64,000 bases of DNA from an uncultured Trueperaceae bacterium (GTDB lineage: Bacteria; Deinococcota; Deinococci; Deinococcales; Trueperaceae): assembly GCA_937907415.1 (NCBI GenBank), contig CALCHY010000302.1, forward strand, positions 1 through 64,000, in the 5' to 3' direction. This document shows, piece after piece, positions 50,233 to 58,211 of this stretch; position 1 is the first letter of the stretch, and each line of letters opens with the position of its first letter. A program made the translations under genes and the position numbers. The notes under the pieces were generated by a model, which searched no databases, had not been told where the DNA came from, and saw only the letters and a program-made list of their open reading frames with translations.

Positions 50233-51111
50233 ATGAGTGAGTTTCCTTCTGTTGAATCGAAGCCGACTGTTGGGCAGGTCGTACCCGTCTTGGATCATGG
50301 GTTCGTGCGCCTGGTGGATTACATGGGGGATGACCGGCGGGTGGTGGAGTCGGCGCGCGTCTCGTACGGCGACGGCACCAAGAGCGTGCGCGAGGCCGCG
50401 CAGCTGATCGACTACCTGCTGCGTAATGACCACACGAGCCCGTTCGAGCAGGTGGTGTTCACCTTCCAGTTGAAGATGCCGGTCTTCGTGGCCCGGCAGT
50501 GGATCCGGCACCGCATGGCGCGCCTGAACGAGGTGAGCGGCCGCTACAGCGTGCTCCCGAGTGAGATGTACGCGCCGGAGCCTCAGCGGGTGCAGGCGCA
50601 GTCGAGCAGCAACAAGCAGGGCTCGGCCGAGGTGTTGGCGCCCGAAGCCAACGCGCGTGTGCGCGAGGTGCTCGAGGCGGGGCAGGGGAGAGCGTACGAG
50701 GAGTACGAGGAGCTCTTGGAGCTGGGCGTTGCGCGGGAGCTCGCGCGCGTGAACCTGCCTTTGTCGCTCTACACCGAGATGTACTGGCAGATGGACCTCA
50801 ACAACTTGTTCCGCTTCCTGCGGCTGCGGTTGGATGAGCATGCGCAGTGGGAGATCCGGGTGTTTGCGGAGGCGATCGCGGGGCTCGTGAAGCAGGTGGT
50901 GCCGGCGTCGTGGGCGGCGATGGAGGAGCATGTGCTGCGCGGCCGGCGCCTGTCGGGTACCGAGCTCGAGGTGGTGCGTGAGGCGCTGGACCTGGATCGG
51001 TTGATGGCGGCGCTGGCGGCGAGCGGCCTGCGCAGGTCGCGGCGCCAGGAGCTCTTGGGGAAGCTGGGGCTCGAGGAGCCCGAGGTCGGGGTGGCGTCCG
51101 CCGCGGACTGA
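50233..51111 (+). CDS. thyX: flavin-dependent thymidylate synthase ThyX
   Basis: A 292-residue enzyme that methylates dUMP to dTMP using methylene-tetrahydrofolate, NADPH and FAD. The ThyX motif appears as RHRMARLNEVSGRYS (92-106). NDHTSPFEQ (65-73) and the C-terminal QWEIRVFAEAI are also typical. The C-terminal 60 residues form an extra Arg/Leu-rich helical tail. The gene stands alone, with a leaderless-type promoter and a terminator. Whether it is the organism's only thymidylate synthase or an element-borne copy is unknown. Confidence 0.96.
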   Translation: MSEFPSVESKPTVGQVVPVLDHGFVRLVDYMGDDRRVVESARVSYGDGTKSVREAAQLIDYLLRNDHTSPFEQVVFTFQLKMPVFVARQWIRHRMARLNEVSGRYSVLPSEMYAPEPQRVQAQSSSNKQGSAEVLAPEANARVREVLEAGQGRAYEEYEELLELGVARELARVNLPLSLYTEMYWQMDLNNLFRFLRLRLDEHAQWEIRVFAEAIAGLVKQVVPASWAAMEEHVLRGRRLSGTELEVVREALDLDRLMAALAASGLRRSRRQELLGKLGLEEPEVGVASAAD

Positions 51112-51132
51112 CCCTCTTGTTGCCAGGTCATT

Positions 51133-51282
51133 TAGGACTATTAGTGAAAAGGCCGGTTCCTCCGTGGGGCCGGCTTCGCTTTTGGGATGAAGCTCGGGCC
51201 TGGGCTCAGGCCGGGCGGCTCGTCTGCGGTGGGATGCCGGGTCCTGGAAGAGGTTGGGTCGGTCTTTTCACTAATAGTCCTA
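51133..51282. repeat. 19-bp perfect inverted repeat flanking the thyX downstream gap
   Basis: TAGGACTATTAGTGAAAAG at 51133-51151 and its exact reverse complement at 51264-51282, 112 bases apart. The right arm covers the -35 region of the next gene; the left arm precedes the thyX terminator. Confidence 0.7.
51152..51183 (+). terminator. thyX terminator
   Basis: GCCGG (51152-51156) pairs with CCGGC (51170-51174), extended by flanking A-T pairs, followed by TTCGCTTTT. Confidence 0.6.
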
Positions 51283-51293
51283 TAGTTTAGGCT
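51265..51293 (+). promoter_or_regulatory. promoter TTTTCA-17-TAGGCT, leaderless
   Basis: TTTTCA (51265-51270), 17-base spacer, TAGGCT (51288-51293), then GGGGCC (6 bases) and ATG 51300. The TAGGCTGGGG context is the same as before the SLH gene. Confidence 0.55.
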
Positions 51294-51299
51294 GGGGCC

Positions 51300-52073
51300 A
51301 TGAGCTCCCCTGCCCGCCCGCTCGAACGCGCCCTGGCGCACTACCACCGCCTCCTCGGCCTCGTCGTGACGCAGCTCGTCGAAGACGGCGAGAGCGGCGA
51401 AGCGCAGGTCACCTGGCTCGATGAACAGGAGCGGCACGTCATCCGCGACGACGCCCCCAATGAGTACGCCCGCGCCATCTACCTGCTGAAGGACCTGGGG
51501 CGGCACGCCAAGGCGCTTGCTGAGCTAGAGCAGGTGCAGCGCGAGATCGAGGATCACCTGGCGCGAGCTGGTGAGCGCTCGAGCGCGCTCGTGACGCCCG
51601 AGGTGCGGGTCCACCTCAGGCACGTGCGGCTGCAGAAGGTCGACACCTTCGTGAGCACCACCAATACCGGCGCGGCCGCTCGCGGCACCCTTTCCCAGGC
51701 GCGCGACCGGCTCCTCAAGGACCTCGAGCTCGAACGCAGCGCCGGCATGACGGGAGCCACGCAGGCGCTGGCTGAAGCCGAACGCGCCCTCGCCGCCCTC
51801 GCCGGCGCCGAGAACGTGCGCGTCCGGTGGCCGTACTCGCGCTACCACGCCGTGCTGCACCCGCTCGACGAGGAGGCCGAGAGCGAGCGCGTCTACATCA
51901 CGAAGCCGGGCCTCATAGCGGTCGGGCCCGGTATCACCCTGTCGCGCGCCGACGCACCGCGCAAGCGCCGCAGCGACCGCGTGACCATCAAGCCCCTAGC
52001 CGAGTACCAGGGGCGCCTCTACTACGACCTGCAGGAGTGGGAGGCGGCGCGCGACGCCGCCCGTAAAGGCTAG
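51300..52073 (+). CDS. hypothetical protein (257 aa)
   Basis: A soluble protein with no signal or membrane segment. The first 170 residues are helical with a coiled-coil look (LAELEQVQREIEDHLARAGER, ALAEAERALAALAGAE). The last 80 are a compact beta-type domain (RVYITKPGLIAVGPGITLS..., YQGRLYYDLQEWEAA). I recognise no family. It has its own leaderless promoter overlapping one arm of the 19-bp inverted repeat, so it may be regulated together with or by a factor binding there. Confidence 0.7.
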   Translation: MSSPARPLERALAHYHRLLGLVVTQLVEDGESGEAQVTWLDEQERHVIRDDAPNEYARAIYLLKDLGRHAKALAELEQVQREIEDHLARAGERSSALVTPEVRVHLRHVRLQKVDTFVSTTNTGAAARGTLSQARDRLLKDLELERSAGMTGATQALAEAERALAALAGAENVRVRWPYSRYHAVLHPLDEEAESERVYITKPGLIAVGPGITLSRADAPRKRRSDRVTIKPLAEYQGRLYYDLQEWEAARDAARKG

Positions 52074-52082
52074 GCATGCCCC

Positions 52083-52513
52083 CTAGTGTGCGCCACCATG
52101 CCGTGCGGTTACGGCCTGGCCCGAGTTGCGAGCGCGCGCCAGCTCGAGCGTCTGCGCGGCGGCAGCCGCTGTCACGCCGCGCCCCTGGTACGACGGGAGC
52201 ACCGCCCAACCCGTCTCGTAGACGTCCTCGCCTCGCCAGACGCTCTCCCCGTATCCGACCCAGCCGATGCCTGTTCCAGTCGCAGTGTCGACGATCTTGA
52301 GTGAGCGGCTCTTGTCGGGCCGGCTTGGCGTTTCATCTCTTCGTAGCGGTATTGGCGGGACTCGAGTGGCTCGGGGGTCTCGGGGCCGCCTAGGTGGGTC
52401 ATCATTCTTGGGTCGCCTAGGAGTTGGCTGAGAAGGGGGAGGTCTACCGGGCCCCAGGACGCTTGGTGAACGCGTGTGCCTCTGGGGCCGTCTGTGGGAT
52501 CTTCAGGGTTCAT
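52083..52513 (-). pseudogene. GNAT-family acetyltransferase, frameshifted
   Basis: Reading leftwards from ATG 52513 the first 65 or so residues (...VDLPLLSQLLGDPRMMTHLGG...YRYEEMKRQAGP) are the start of a GNAT protein. Near 52318-52326 the frame shifts. In the next frame the family continues: KSRSLKIVDTATGTGIGWVG, DVYETGWAVLPSYQGRG with the acetyl-CoA loop QGRGV, then TAAAAQTLELARAR, ending at a TAG at 52083. The C-terminal part of a normal GNAT domain is also missing, so the gene is broken twice. Confidence 0.75.
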
Positions 52514-52573
52514 CGGTGGGTTCCACTTCCCATCGCATCGGGCCCGGCGGGGACATGCGGCCCGCATACGAGC

Positions 52574-53482
52574 TTATCGTCGATGAACCAGTATTCCGCT
52601 GTCCGTGCCCGCGACCAGATCCGCAACCCCCACGAGCCCGGCGTCCGGCCCCAGCGCCGCCTCCACGACCTCGACCTCGACCAACGGATGGCACTCCTGC
52701 GCGATCAGCTCCTCGAAGAACAGCTGGTTGAGGCCGACACTCCCGCCGATGGCAGCGCGACGGGCGTCCAGCTGGATGGCGAGGTTCCCGATGGCGATGC
52801 GTACAGCCCGAGCCGCCCCTTGGACAAGGGCACGAGCGGTGGTGTCGCTAGCCGACAGCTCGATTACCTCCGCCGCGCTCAGGAAGTTGCCGTCCGAGCT
52901 CCGCATGAGTCGGCCCAAGGCCCTGCCCGAGGCGATGTCCTCTAGATATGTCTCACTGGGATACGCCCCACCTGGATGCGCCTCGCCGATATACCTCTCG
53001 CCAGTTCGCGTGAAGCCGATATGGCCAGCCCAGCCGCGCGAGCCCGTGAGCAGGCGACCGCCAACGACCAGGCCCGCGCCGATTCCGGTTGAGATCGTGA
53101 CGAAGGCGAACCCGTCAGAGGTCCGCTCGCCCGCGCCGAACCGGTATTCGCCCCAGGCAGCTGCCTGGGCATCGTTAACAACTGTGACCTTGCGCGACAA
53201 CCGCTGCTCGAGCGCCTCACGCAAGGGGAAGTCGATCCAACCCGGCAGCGTCGCCTGGTTAGCGGCCGTGACGAGGCCGTCCACCACACGCCCGGTCATC
53301 GCGACACCGATGGCGGCCTCAGCTGAGTGGAACGGCCGCTGGACAAGCCCTAGGATCGCCTCCACCACCGCAGCGGGCGTCGCCGGCTGCGGGGTCGGGA
53401 CGACCTGGCGTTCGGTCACGGCCGCCCCATTAACTAGGCCGCACGAGATCTTCGTGCCGCCGACGTCAACCGCTAGCGGCAT
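52574..53482 (-). CDS. nanK: ROK-family sugar kinase, probably N-acetylmannosamine kinase
   Basis: A 302-residue kinase. The ATP-binding DVGGTK opens the protein, VNDAQAAAWGEYRFG carries the catalytic Asp, and ISTGIGAGLVVGGRLL and GHIGF are ROK signatures. The Cys-rich zinc site of many ROK proteins is absent, which is also seen in some NanK proteins. It overlaps nanE by 17 bases, so phosphorylation of N-acetylmannosamine is the likely role; another amino-sugar substrate is possible. Start ATG 53482 (MPLAVDVGG) rather than 53497. Confidence 0.82.
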   Translation of the reverse strand: MPLAVDVGGTKISCGLVNGAAVTERQVVPTPQPATPAAVVEAILGLVQRPFHSAEAAIGVAMTGRVVDGLVTAANQATLPGWIDFPLREALEQRLSRKVTVVNDAQAAAWGEYRFGAGERTSDGFAFVTISTGIGAGLVVGGRLLTGSRGWAGHIGFTRTGERYIGEAHPGGAYPSETYLEDIASGRALGRLMRSSDGNFLSAAEVIELSASDTTARALVQGAARAVRIAIGNLAIQLDARRAAIGGSVGLNQLFFEELIAQECHPLVEVEVVEAALGPDAGLVGVADLVAGTDSGILVHRR

Positions 53483-54161
53483 CTGAGATCTCGGCAACTG
53501 CGATGGCCTTCAGGTACCAGCTCGTGACGTGCTCGGGCCGCGTGATGGCCGAGCCTACCGTCACCGCGAAGGCGCCTGCCTCGATGGCGGCGGCAGCCGT
53601 GACGGGCTCGTCGTAGTGTCCCTCCGCGATCACGCGCACACCGGCTTGGGCCAACGCCGCCACGAGCAGGATGTCGGGTACGAGAGACGAAGCCGAAGCG
53701 GGGGTGTAGCCGCTCAGCGTCGTGCCGACCAGGTCCGCTCCATCCTTCCAGGCGGCCAGCCCTTCTTCAAAGGTCGACACGTCCGCCATGACCAGGCGCC
53801 CGCGGGCATGCACCGCTTCAATCGCCTCGGCGAGCGTTAGGCCGCTGGGTCGTGAGGTCGCCTCGATCGCAACGATCTGCGCGCCAGATCGGAGCACGAC
53901 TTCGAGATCGTTCCACGTGGCGGTGATGAACGCCTCGCCAACTGACGCCTGGCGCTTGACCAAGCCAACCACCGGCGCCGCGACATGAGGCACGACGGCG
54001 GCCAGGTCGCGGGCGCCTTCGATGCGTACCGCGACCGCGCCCGCGGATATGACGGCCTGTGCCGTGCGCTTCACGACCTCCTCGGCGTCGAGGAACCCGC
54101 CTCGCACCGGCTGACAAGAAACGATCAAGCCTCGCTCCAACGTGGTGAGGGCGTCTGCCAT
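53466..54161 (-). CDS. nanE: N-acetylmannosamine-6-phosphate 2-epimerase NanE
   Basis: A 231-residue TIM barrel. NanE signatures are LIVSCQPVRGG near the N-terminus, VGLVKRQ, MADVST, LVGTTLSGYT, VIAEGHYDEP and VTVGSAITRPE at the C-terminal phosphate site. It converts ManNAc-6-P to GlcNAc-6-P in sialic-acid breakdown. Start ATG 54161 has GGAGG six bases upstream. It is first in the leftward nanE-nanK pair, divergent from the GntR gene. Confidence 0.93.
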   Translation of the reverse strand: MADALTTLERGLIVSCQPVRGGFLDAEEVVKRTAQAVISAGAVAVRIEGARDLAAVVPHVAAPVVGLVKRQASVGEAFITATWNDLEVVLRSGAQIVAIEATSRPSGLTLAEAIEAVHARGRLVMADVSTFEEGLAAWKDGADLVGTTLSGYTPASASSLVPDILLVAALAQAGVRVIAEGHYDEPVTAAAAIEAGAFAVTVGSAITRPEHVTSWYLKAIAVAEISDAASG

Positions 54162-54191
54162 CCGAACCTCCAAGGCGACCTGAGTCTAAGC

Positions 54192-54228
54192 GATATCCCT
54201 TGACAGATATCCTACAGGTTGATAGGGT
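54192..54228 (+). promoter_or_regulatory. promoter TTGACA-17-TAGGGT with GATATCC operator repeats
   Basis: TTGACA (54200-54205), 17-base spacer, extended -10 TGATAGGGT with its TAGGGT hexamer at 54223-54228. GATATCC occurs at 54192-54198 and 54206-54212, flanking the -35 box with a 14-base period. This suits a GntR-type regulator controlling both the rightward operon and nanEK. Confidence 0.65.
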
Positions 54229-54274
54229 CAGCGCTACATCTTGCAGATGGACTCAGACTCAAAGGAGGCAATGG

Positions 54275-55024
54275 GTGCCCACTAGGCCGTTAGAGGCTCC
54301 GGTGATCGCGCCGGTCGAGCAGACCAGGTCGATCCACCTCAGGGCTCAAGACAGCATCAAGGACTTCATCATTCGGAGTCAGCTCCTGCCAGGCACGCCC
54401 TTGCCGCCAGAGGGCGCCCTCGCCAAGCAGTTGGGCATCAGCCGCAACTCGGTGCGTGAGGCGATCAAGGCGCTCGAGTCCCTTGGCGTGGTCGAGACGC
54501 GCCGCGGATCCGGGCTGTTCGTCGGCGACTTCACCTTCGACGTGCTGCTCGACAATCTGCCCTACGGCCTGCAGAACGACATGTCGGAGCTCTCGGACCT
54601 GCTGGAGGTTAGGCGTGTCCTGGAGACCGGCATGGCGCGGCGGGTGCTGGATCTGGTCGACGAGGATCAACTCCGTTCGCTACGGCGTGTGCTCGACGAG
54701 ATGCGCGCCAGGGCCGAAGCGGGCAACAGCTTCCCGGAGGAAGACCGCGCCTTCCACCAACAGCTCTACGCCAGGGTCGACAACCCCGTCCTGAGCAAGC
54801 TCATAGACGTATTCTGGCTGGCGCACCACCGAACGGCCCAGAACACCGACATCAAGGATCCCAACCCGTACTCGACCTACGAGTGGCACGAGGCGATCTT
54901 CTCCGCGTTGGCGTCAGGAGAGGCGGACGAACTCGTAGCCACGATCGACAGGCACTACGACGGCATCTACCAACGCGTGAACCGCGAAACCGCGGCCACG
55001 AGGGCAGACAGAGGAGGCAAGTGA
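54275..55024 (+). CDS. GntR-family regulator of the sialic-acid type locus (FadR/FCD)
   Basis: A 249-residue regulator. The winged helix lies at about 15-85 (SIKDFIIRSQLLPGTPLPPEGALAKQLGISRNSVREAIKALESLG in GntR form) and the FCD domain at about 105-245 (FHQQLYARVDNP, YEWHEAIFSALAS). Start GTG 54275 has GGAGG six bases upstream; the frame is open from 54200 but that would begin inside the promoter. It is probably autoregulated and the first gene of the rightward operon, ending one base into the binding-protein ATG. Confidence 0.87.
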   Translation: MPTRPLEAPVIAPVEQTRSIHLRAQDSIKDFIIRSQLLPGTPLPPEGALAKQLGISRNSVREAIKALESLGVVETRRGSGLFVGDFTFDVLLDNLPYGLQNDMSELSDLLEVRRVLETGMARRVLDLVDEDQLRSLRRVLDEMRARAEAGNSFPEEDRAFHQQLYARVDNPVLSKLIDVFWLAHHRTAQNTDIKDPNPYSTYEWHEAIFSALASGEADELVATIDRHYDGIYQRVNRETAATRADRGGK

Positions 55025-56325
55025 TGAACAGACTGGCAACCCGGTTGGCAATGGCGCTCGGTGCGCTGCTCATGGCGGCAACCGCCCTGGGCCAGGAGAT
55101 CACCTTCTGGCATTCGTTCACCCAGCCCGTCCGCATCGCATACATGGAGCAGGTCGCGGCCGACTTCGAGGCCGAGACCGGCGTGCACGTCAACCTCGAG
55201 GTCATCCCCTGGACCCAGATGACGAGCAAGTGGACCAGCGCTGCTGCGGCCAGGACCCTGCCCGATGTCAGCATCGCTCTCGCCGACGTCGCGGTCGAGA
55301 TGTGGGAGGCGGGCCTCACCCAGCCCCTCGAGCCGTTGCTCGAGTCGTTGGGCGGGACCGACTTCTTTATCTCCGAGTCGTTGCTCGATGGCTTCCATCG
55401 CTACGAGGGCAACCTCATCAGCTTCCCCTACTACGCACACACGCGCCTTCTCCTTTACCGAAAAGACATTCTGGATGCTGCCGGCCTTGCCGCCCCATCG
55501 TCCTGGGAAGAGTACCTGGACGTCATCGCCGCCCTAAATAACCCACCTGATACCTACGGCATGATTCAGATGTGGAGTCCTACGGACTGGGGCGCAACCA
55601 TCTACCTCGACCTCTTCATGCGCTCAGTTGGTGCCGACTTCTTCGATGCTGAGGGCGACGTCATCTTCAATTCTCCGGAAACCATCGCGGCAGTTGAGCA
55701 ACTCGTCGCAATGTACGAAGCCGGCTCGCCGGAAGGCGCCTTCGACCTAGCGCTTCACAGCAACATGTACGACCTGTTCACCAGCGGCAAGACAGCCATG
55801 GCGTTCGACACCCTGTTTGTTGCCAGCTCCCTGAAAAAGGATCGCCCCGACCTCTATGAAGCCAATGCGCTCGGCGTTGCGGCGCCACCTGAACAGGACC
55901 AGATCGGCTGGTTCACCGACGTCATCGGCATCGTAAAGATGAAGGGCAAGAACGAGGACATTGCCGACGACTTCATTCGCTTCCTTTACGAGGATGTGCG
56001 CTACGTCGAGTTCCTCCACACCATCCCCGCAGGCCAATTCCCAGTTACCACCAGCACCGCCGCTTCCGACGGTCCATTCTTCGATCACCCCGACATCGAG
56101 CGCTATCGCGAGGGAGTCGAGATTACGCTGCGCGGCATTCGAGAAGGCGCTGCATTGGGAATGACCTATGGACCCAACACCTACGCCGGGCTCCTCAAGA
56201 CCGGGGTCATCGAGAACATGCTGCAGGAGATCGTCGTCGACGGCACTCCGGTCCCGGAGGCCGTCGAGGCCGCGCACAACGAGTTGCAGGCGCTCATCGA
56301 TCGTCAGCGCCAGCGCGCCCGCTGA
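55024..56325 (+). CDS. sugar ABC transporter substrate-binding protein (family 1)
   Basis: A 433-residue exported protein. A signal peptide (ATRLAMALGALLMAATALGQ) precedes EITFWHSFTQPVRIAYMEQVAADFEAETGV, the family-1 start. Further marks are PWTQMTSKWTSAAAARTLPDVS and the Trp/Tyr-rich middle typical of sugar binding. It should capture a sialic acid or related sugar in the periplasm. ATG 55024 follows GGAGG and overlaps the regulator stop by one base. A perfect 12-bp stem-loop follows the stop. Confidence 0.93.
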   Translation: MNRLATRLAMALGALLMAATALGQEITFWHSFTQPVRIAYMEQVAADFEAETGVHVNLEVIPWTQMTSKWTSAAAARTLPDVSIALADVAVEMWEAGLTQPLEPLLESLGGTDFFISESLLDGFHRYEGNLISFPYYAHTRLLLYRKDILDAAGLAAPSSWEEYLDVIAALNNPPDTYGMIQMWSPTDWGATIYLDLFMRSVGADFFDAEGDVIFNSPETIAAVEQLVAMYEAGSPEGAFDLALHSNMYDLFTSGKTAMAFDTLFVASSLKKDRPDLYEANALGVAAPPEQDQIGWFTDVIGIVKMKGKNEDIADDFIRFLYEDVRYVEFLHTIPAGQFPVTTSTAASDGPFFDHPDIERYREGVEITLRGIREGAALGMTYGPNTYAGLLKTGVIENMLQEIVVDGTPVPEAVEAAHNELQALIDRQRQRAR

Positions 56326-56345
56326 GCGGGCCATCACCGAAGCCT

Positions 56346-56374
56346 CGTGCCGCCCGCGAGCTGCGGGCGGCACG
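56346..56374 (+). promoter_or_regulatory. 12-bp stem-loop after the binding-protein gene
   Basis: CGTGCCGCCCGC and GCGGGCGGCACG pair perfectly around loop GAGCT, without a T tract. It likely protects the upstream mRNA or reduces read-through to the permeases. Confidence 0.7.
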
Positions 56375-56413
56375 ACCTCACGAAGCACACGTCTCTAACT
56401 TACGGAGTGACCG

Positions 56414-57349
56414 ATGCAAGTAGCTGCTGGCCGCGCCACGCGGACCCTTGGGCCCCTGAAACGCGTCGCTAACTACTTGGACCGGCACCTCGGGATCGTC
56501 TTCCTCATCCCGGGCATGCTCATCCTCGCGGTGACGCTGACGTACCCGATCCTGAGCAACCTGTGGACCAGCTTCACTAACAAGCACCTGATCTACCCCG
56601 GCGCAGACTGGGTGGGCTTCGAGAACTACCGCGTCACGTTCACCGACCCGAACTTTTACCGCGCGCTGGTCAACAGTGGCGTCTGGACCGTCTCATCCAT
56701 CGTCCTCCAGGTCGTCCTGGGGCTCGCCGCCGCGCTGCTGCTCAACGCCAAGGTGCGCGGGCAGGCCTTCTTCCGGCTGGCGATGATCGTGCCCTACGCC
56801 TTCCCGACGGTCACCATCGCCCTCATCTGGCGCTGGATGCTGAACAGCGTCTACGGCGTCTTCAACTTCATGCTGATGGGCGTCGGCATCATCGACAAGC
56901 CGATCGCCTGGCTCAGCAGCATGCAGTACTCGATGGCCGTGGTTGTGCTGGTCAACGTCTGGTTCGGCTACCCCTTGTTCGCCCTGGGCCTGCTGGCAGG
57001 GTTGCAGGCGATACCGGCCGAGCACTTCGAGGTCGCGCGCATCGAAGGCGCTTCGCCGCTCCAGACCCTCAGGCACGTGATCCTGCCCGGCATCAAGACG
57101 ATCCTCGGCATCCTGGTGGTGCTGCGCACCATCTGGGTGTTCAACTCCTTCGACCTCATCTACCTGCTCACCGGCGGCGGCCCGCGCGGCGCCACCGAGA
57201 CGCTGCCCATCTACGCCTACCGGATCGGTTGGGATTACGGCTTCATCAGCCAGACCACCGCCATCGCCGTGCTGCTGTTCATCGTCCTGGCCATCTTCGC
57301 GGCCATCTACTTCCGGCTCTCCAGTGCCGACTCAGAGTCAGCGGTATGA
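56414..57349 (+). CDS. sugar ABC transporter permease (MalF/UgpA type)
   Basis: A 311-residue protein with six membrane segments. The first (LGIVFLIPGMLILAVTLTYP) is followed by the family motif SFTNKHLIYPG...VGFENY. The EAA loop that docks the ATPase is EVARIEGASPLQTLRHVILPG. No ATPase gene is in the operon, so a shared MsmX/UgpC-like ATPase encoded elsewhere is expected. Stop and next start overlap (ATGA). Confidence 0.93.
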   Translation: MQVAAGRATRTLGPLKRVANYLDRHLGIVFLIPGMLILAVTLTYPILSNLWTSFTNKHLIYPGADWVGFENYRVTFTDPNFYRALVNSGVWTVSSIVLQVVLGLAAALLLNAKVRGQAFFRLAMIVPYAFPTVTIALIWRWMLNSVYGVFNFMLMGVGIIDKPIAWLSSMQYSMAVVVLVNVWFGYPLFALGLLAGLQAIPAEHFEVARIEGASPLQTLRHVILPGIKTILGILVVLRTIWVFNSFDLIYLLTGGGPRGATETLPIYAYRIGWDYGFISQTTAIAVLLFIVLAIFAAIYFRLSSADSESAV

Positions 57350-58176
57350 CTCTCTCTCGAACCTCCAAGGCGTTCGTCTACGTCGGGCTGGCCGTCTTCG
57401 CGCTCTTCTCGCTGTTCCCGCTCTACTGGATGCTGGCCTCGTCGATCCGCCCGTACGCCGAGCTCGTCAGCACGCCACCGCGGCTCTTCTCGACCTCGTT
57501 CGACATCAGCTCCTACGTGACGGTCCTGCGCAGCAGCCCGTTCCTGCAGATGTTCTGGAACACCCTGGTCGTGTCGGTGATCACCACGGTCGTGACCGTG
57601 CTGTTCGGCGCCATGGCCGGCTACAGCCTGGCGCGCATGCGGTTCCGCGGCCGGCTGGTGATCTCGCGCAGCGTGCTGCTGGCGTACATCTTCCCGCAGA
57701 TCCTGCTGGTCGTGCCGCTGTTCGTGGCCATGGTCAATCTTGGGCTGGCGAACACCTACACCGGCCTGATCCTGACCTACCTGACGTTCTCGTTCCCGTT
57801 CTGCATGTGGATGTTGACGGCCTATTTCCAGTCGGTGCCGCTGGAGCTCGAGCAGGCGGCGCTCATCGACGGCGCCAGCAACCTCGGCGTCTTCTGGCGC
57901 ATCGTGCTGCCGCTGGCCCGGCCCGGCCTGGCGGCCTCGGCCATCTTCACCTTTATCCACGCCTGGAACGAGTTCCTCTACGCGTTGGTCCTGCTCAACT
58001 CGCAGGGCAACCAGACCTTGTCGATCGGGCTCTACCGCATGATTGGCGGCGAGCTGATGCGATGGGCCGAGCTCCTGGCGAGCACCTCGATGATGGTCCT
58101 GCCGATCCTCGTCGCCTTCCTGCTCCTACAACGCCACTTCGTGGCTGGCTTGACCGCTGGGGCAGTGAAGGGGTGA
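57346..58176 (+). CDS. sugar ABC transporter permease (MalG/UgpE type)
   Basis: A 276-residue protein with six membrane segments. LFPLYWMLASSIRPYAEL is the MalG-type start, and EQAALIDGASNLGVFWRIVLPLARPG is its EAA loop. The start is ATG 57346, overlapping the partner's TGA. It pairs with the upstream permease to form the channel. Confidence 0.93.
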   Translation: MTLSRTSKAFVYVGLAVFALFSLFPLYWMLASSIRPYAELVSTPPRLFSTSFDISSYVTVLRSSPFLQMFWNTLVVSVITTVVTVLFGAMAGYSLARMRFRGRLVISRSVLLAYIFPQILLVVPLFVAMVNLGLANTYTGLILTYLTFSFPFCMWMLTAYFQSVPLELEQAALIDGASNLGVFWRIVLPLARPGLAASAIFTFIHAWNEFLYALVLLNSQGNQTLSIGLYRMIGGELMRWAELLASTSMMVLPILVAFLLLQRHFVAGLTAGAVKG

Positions 58177-58211
58177 GCGCGCACGAATCACCGGCACCCG
58201 AAGGGACGCAC

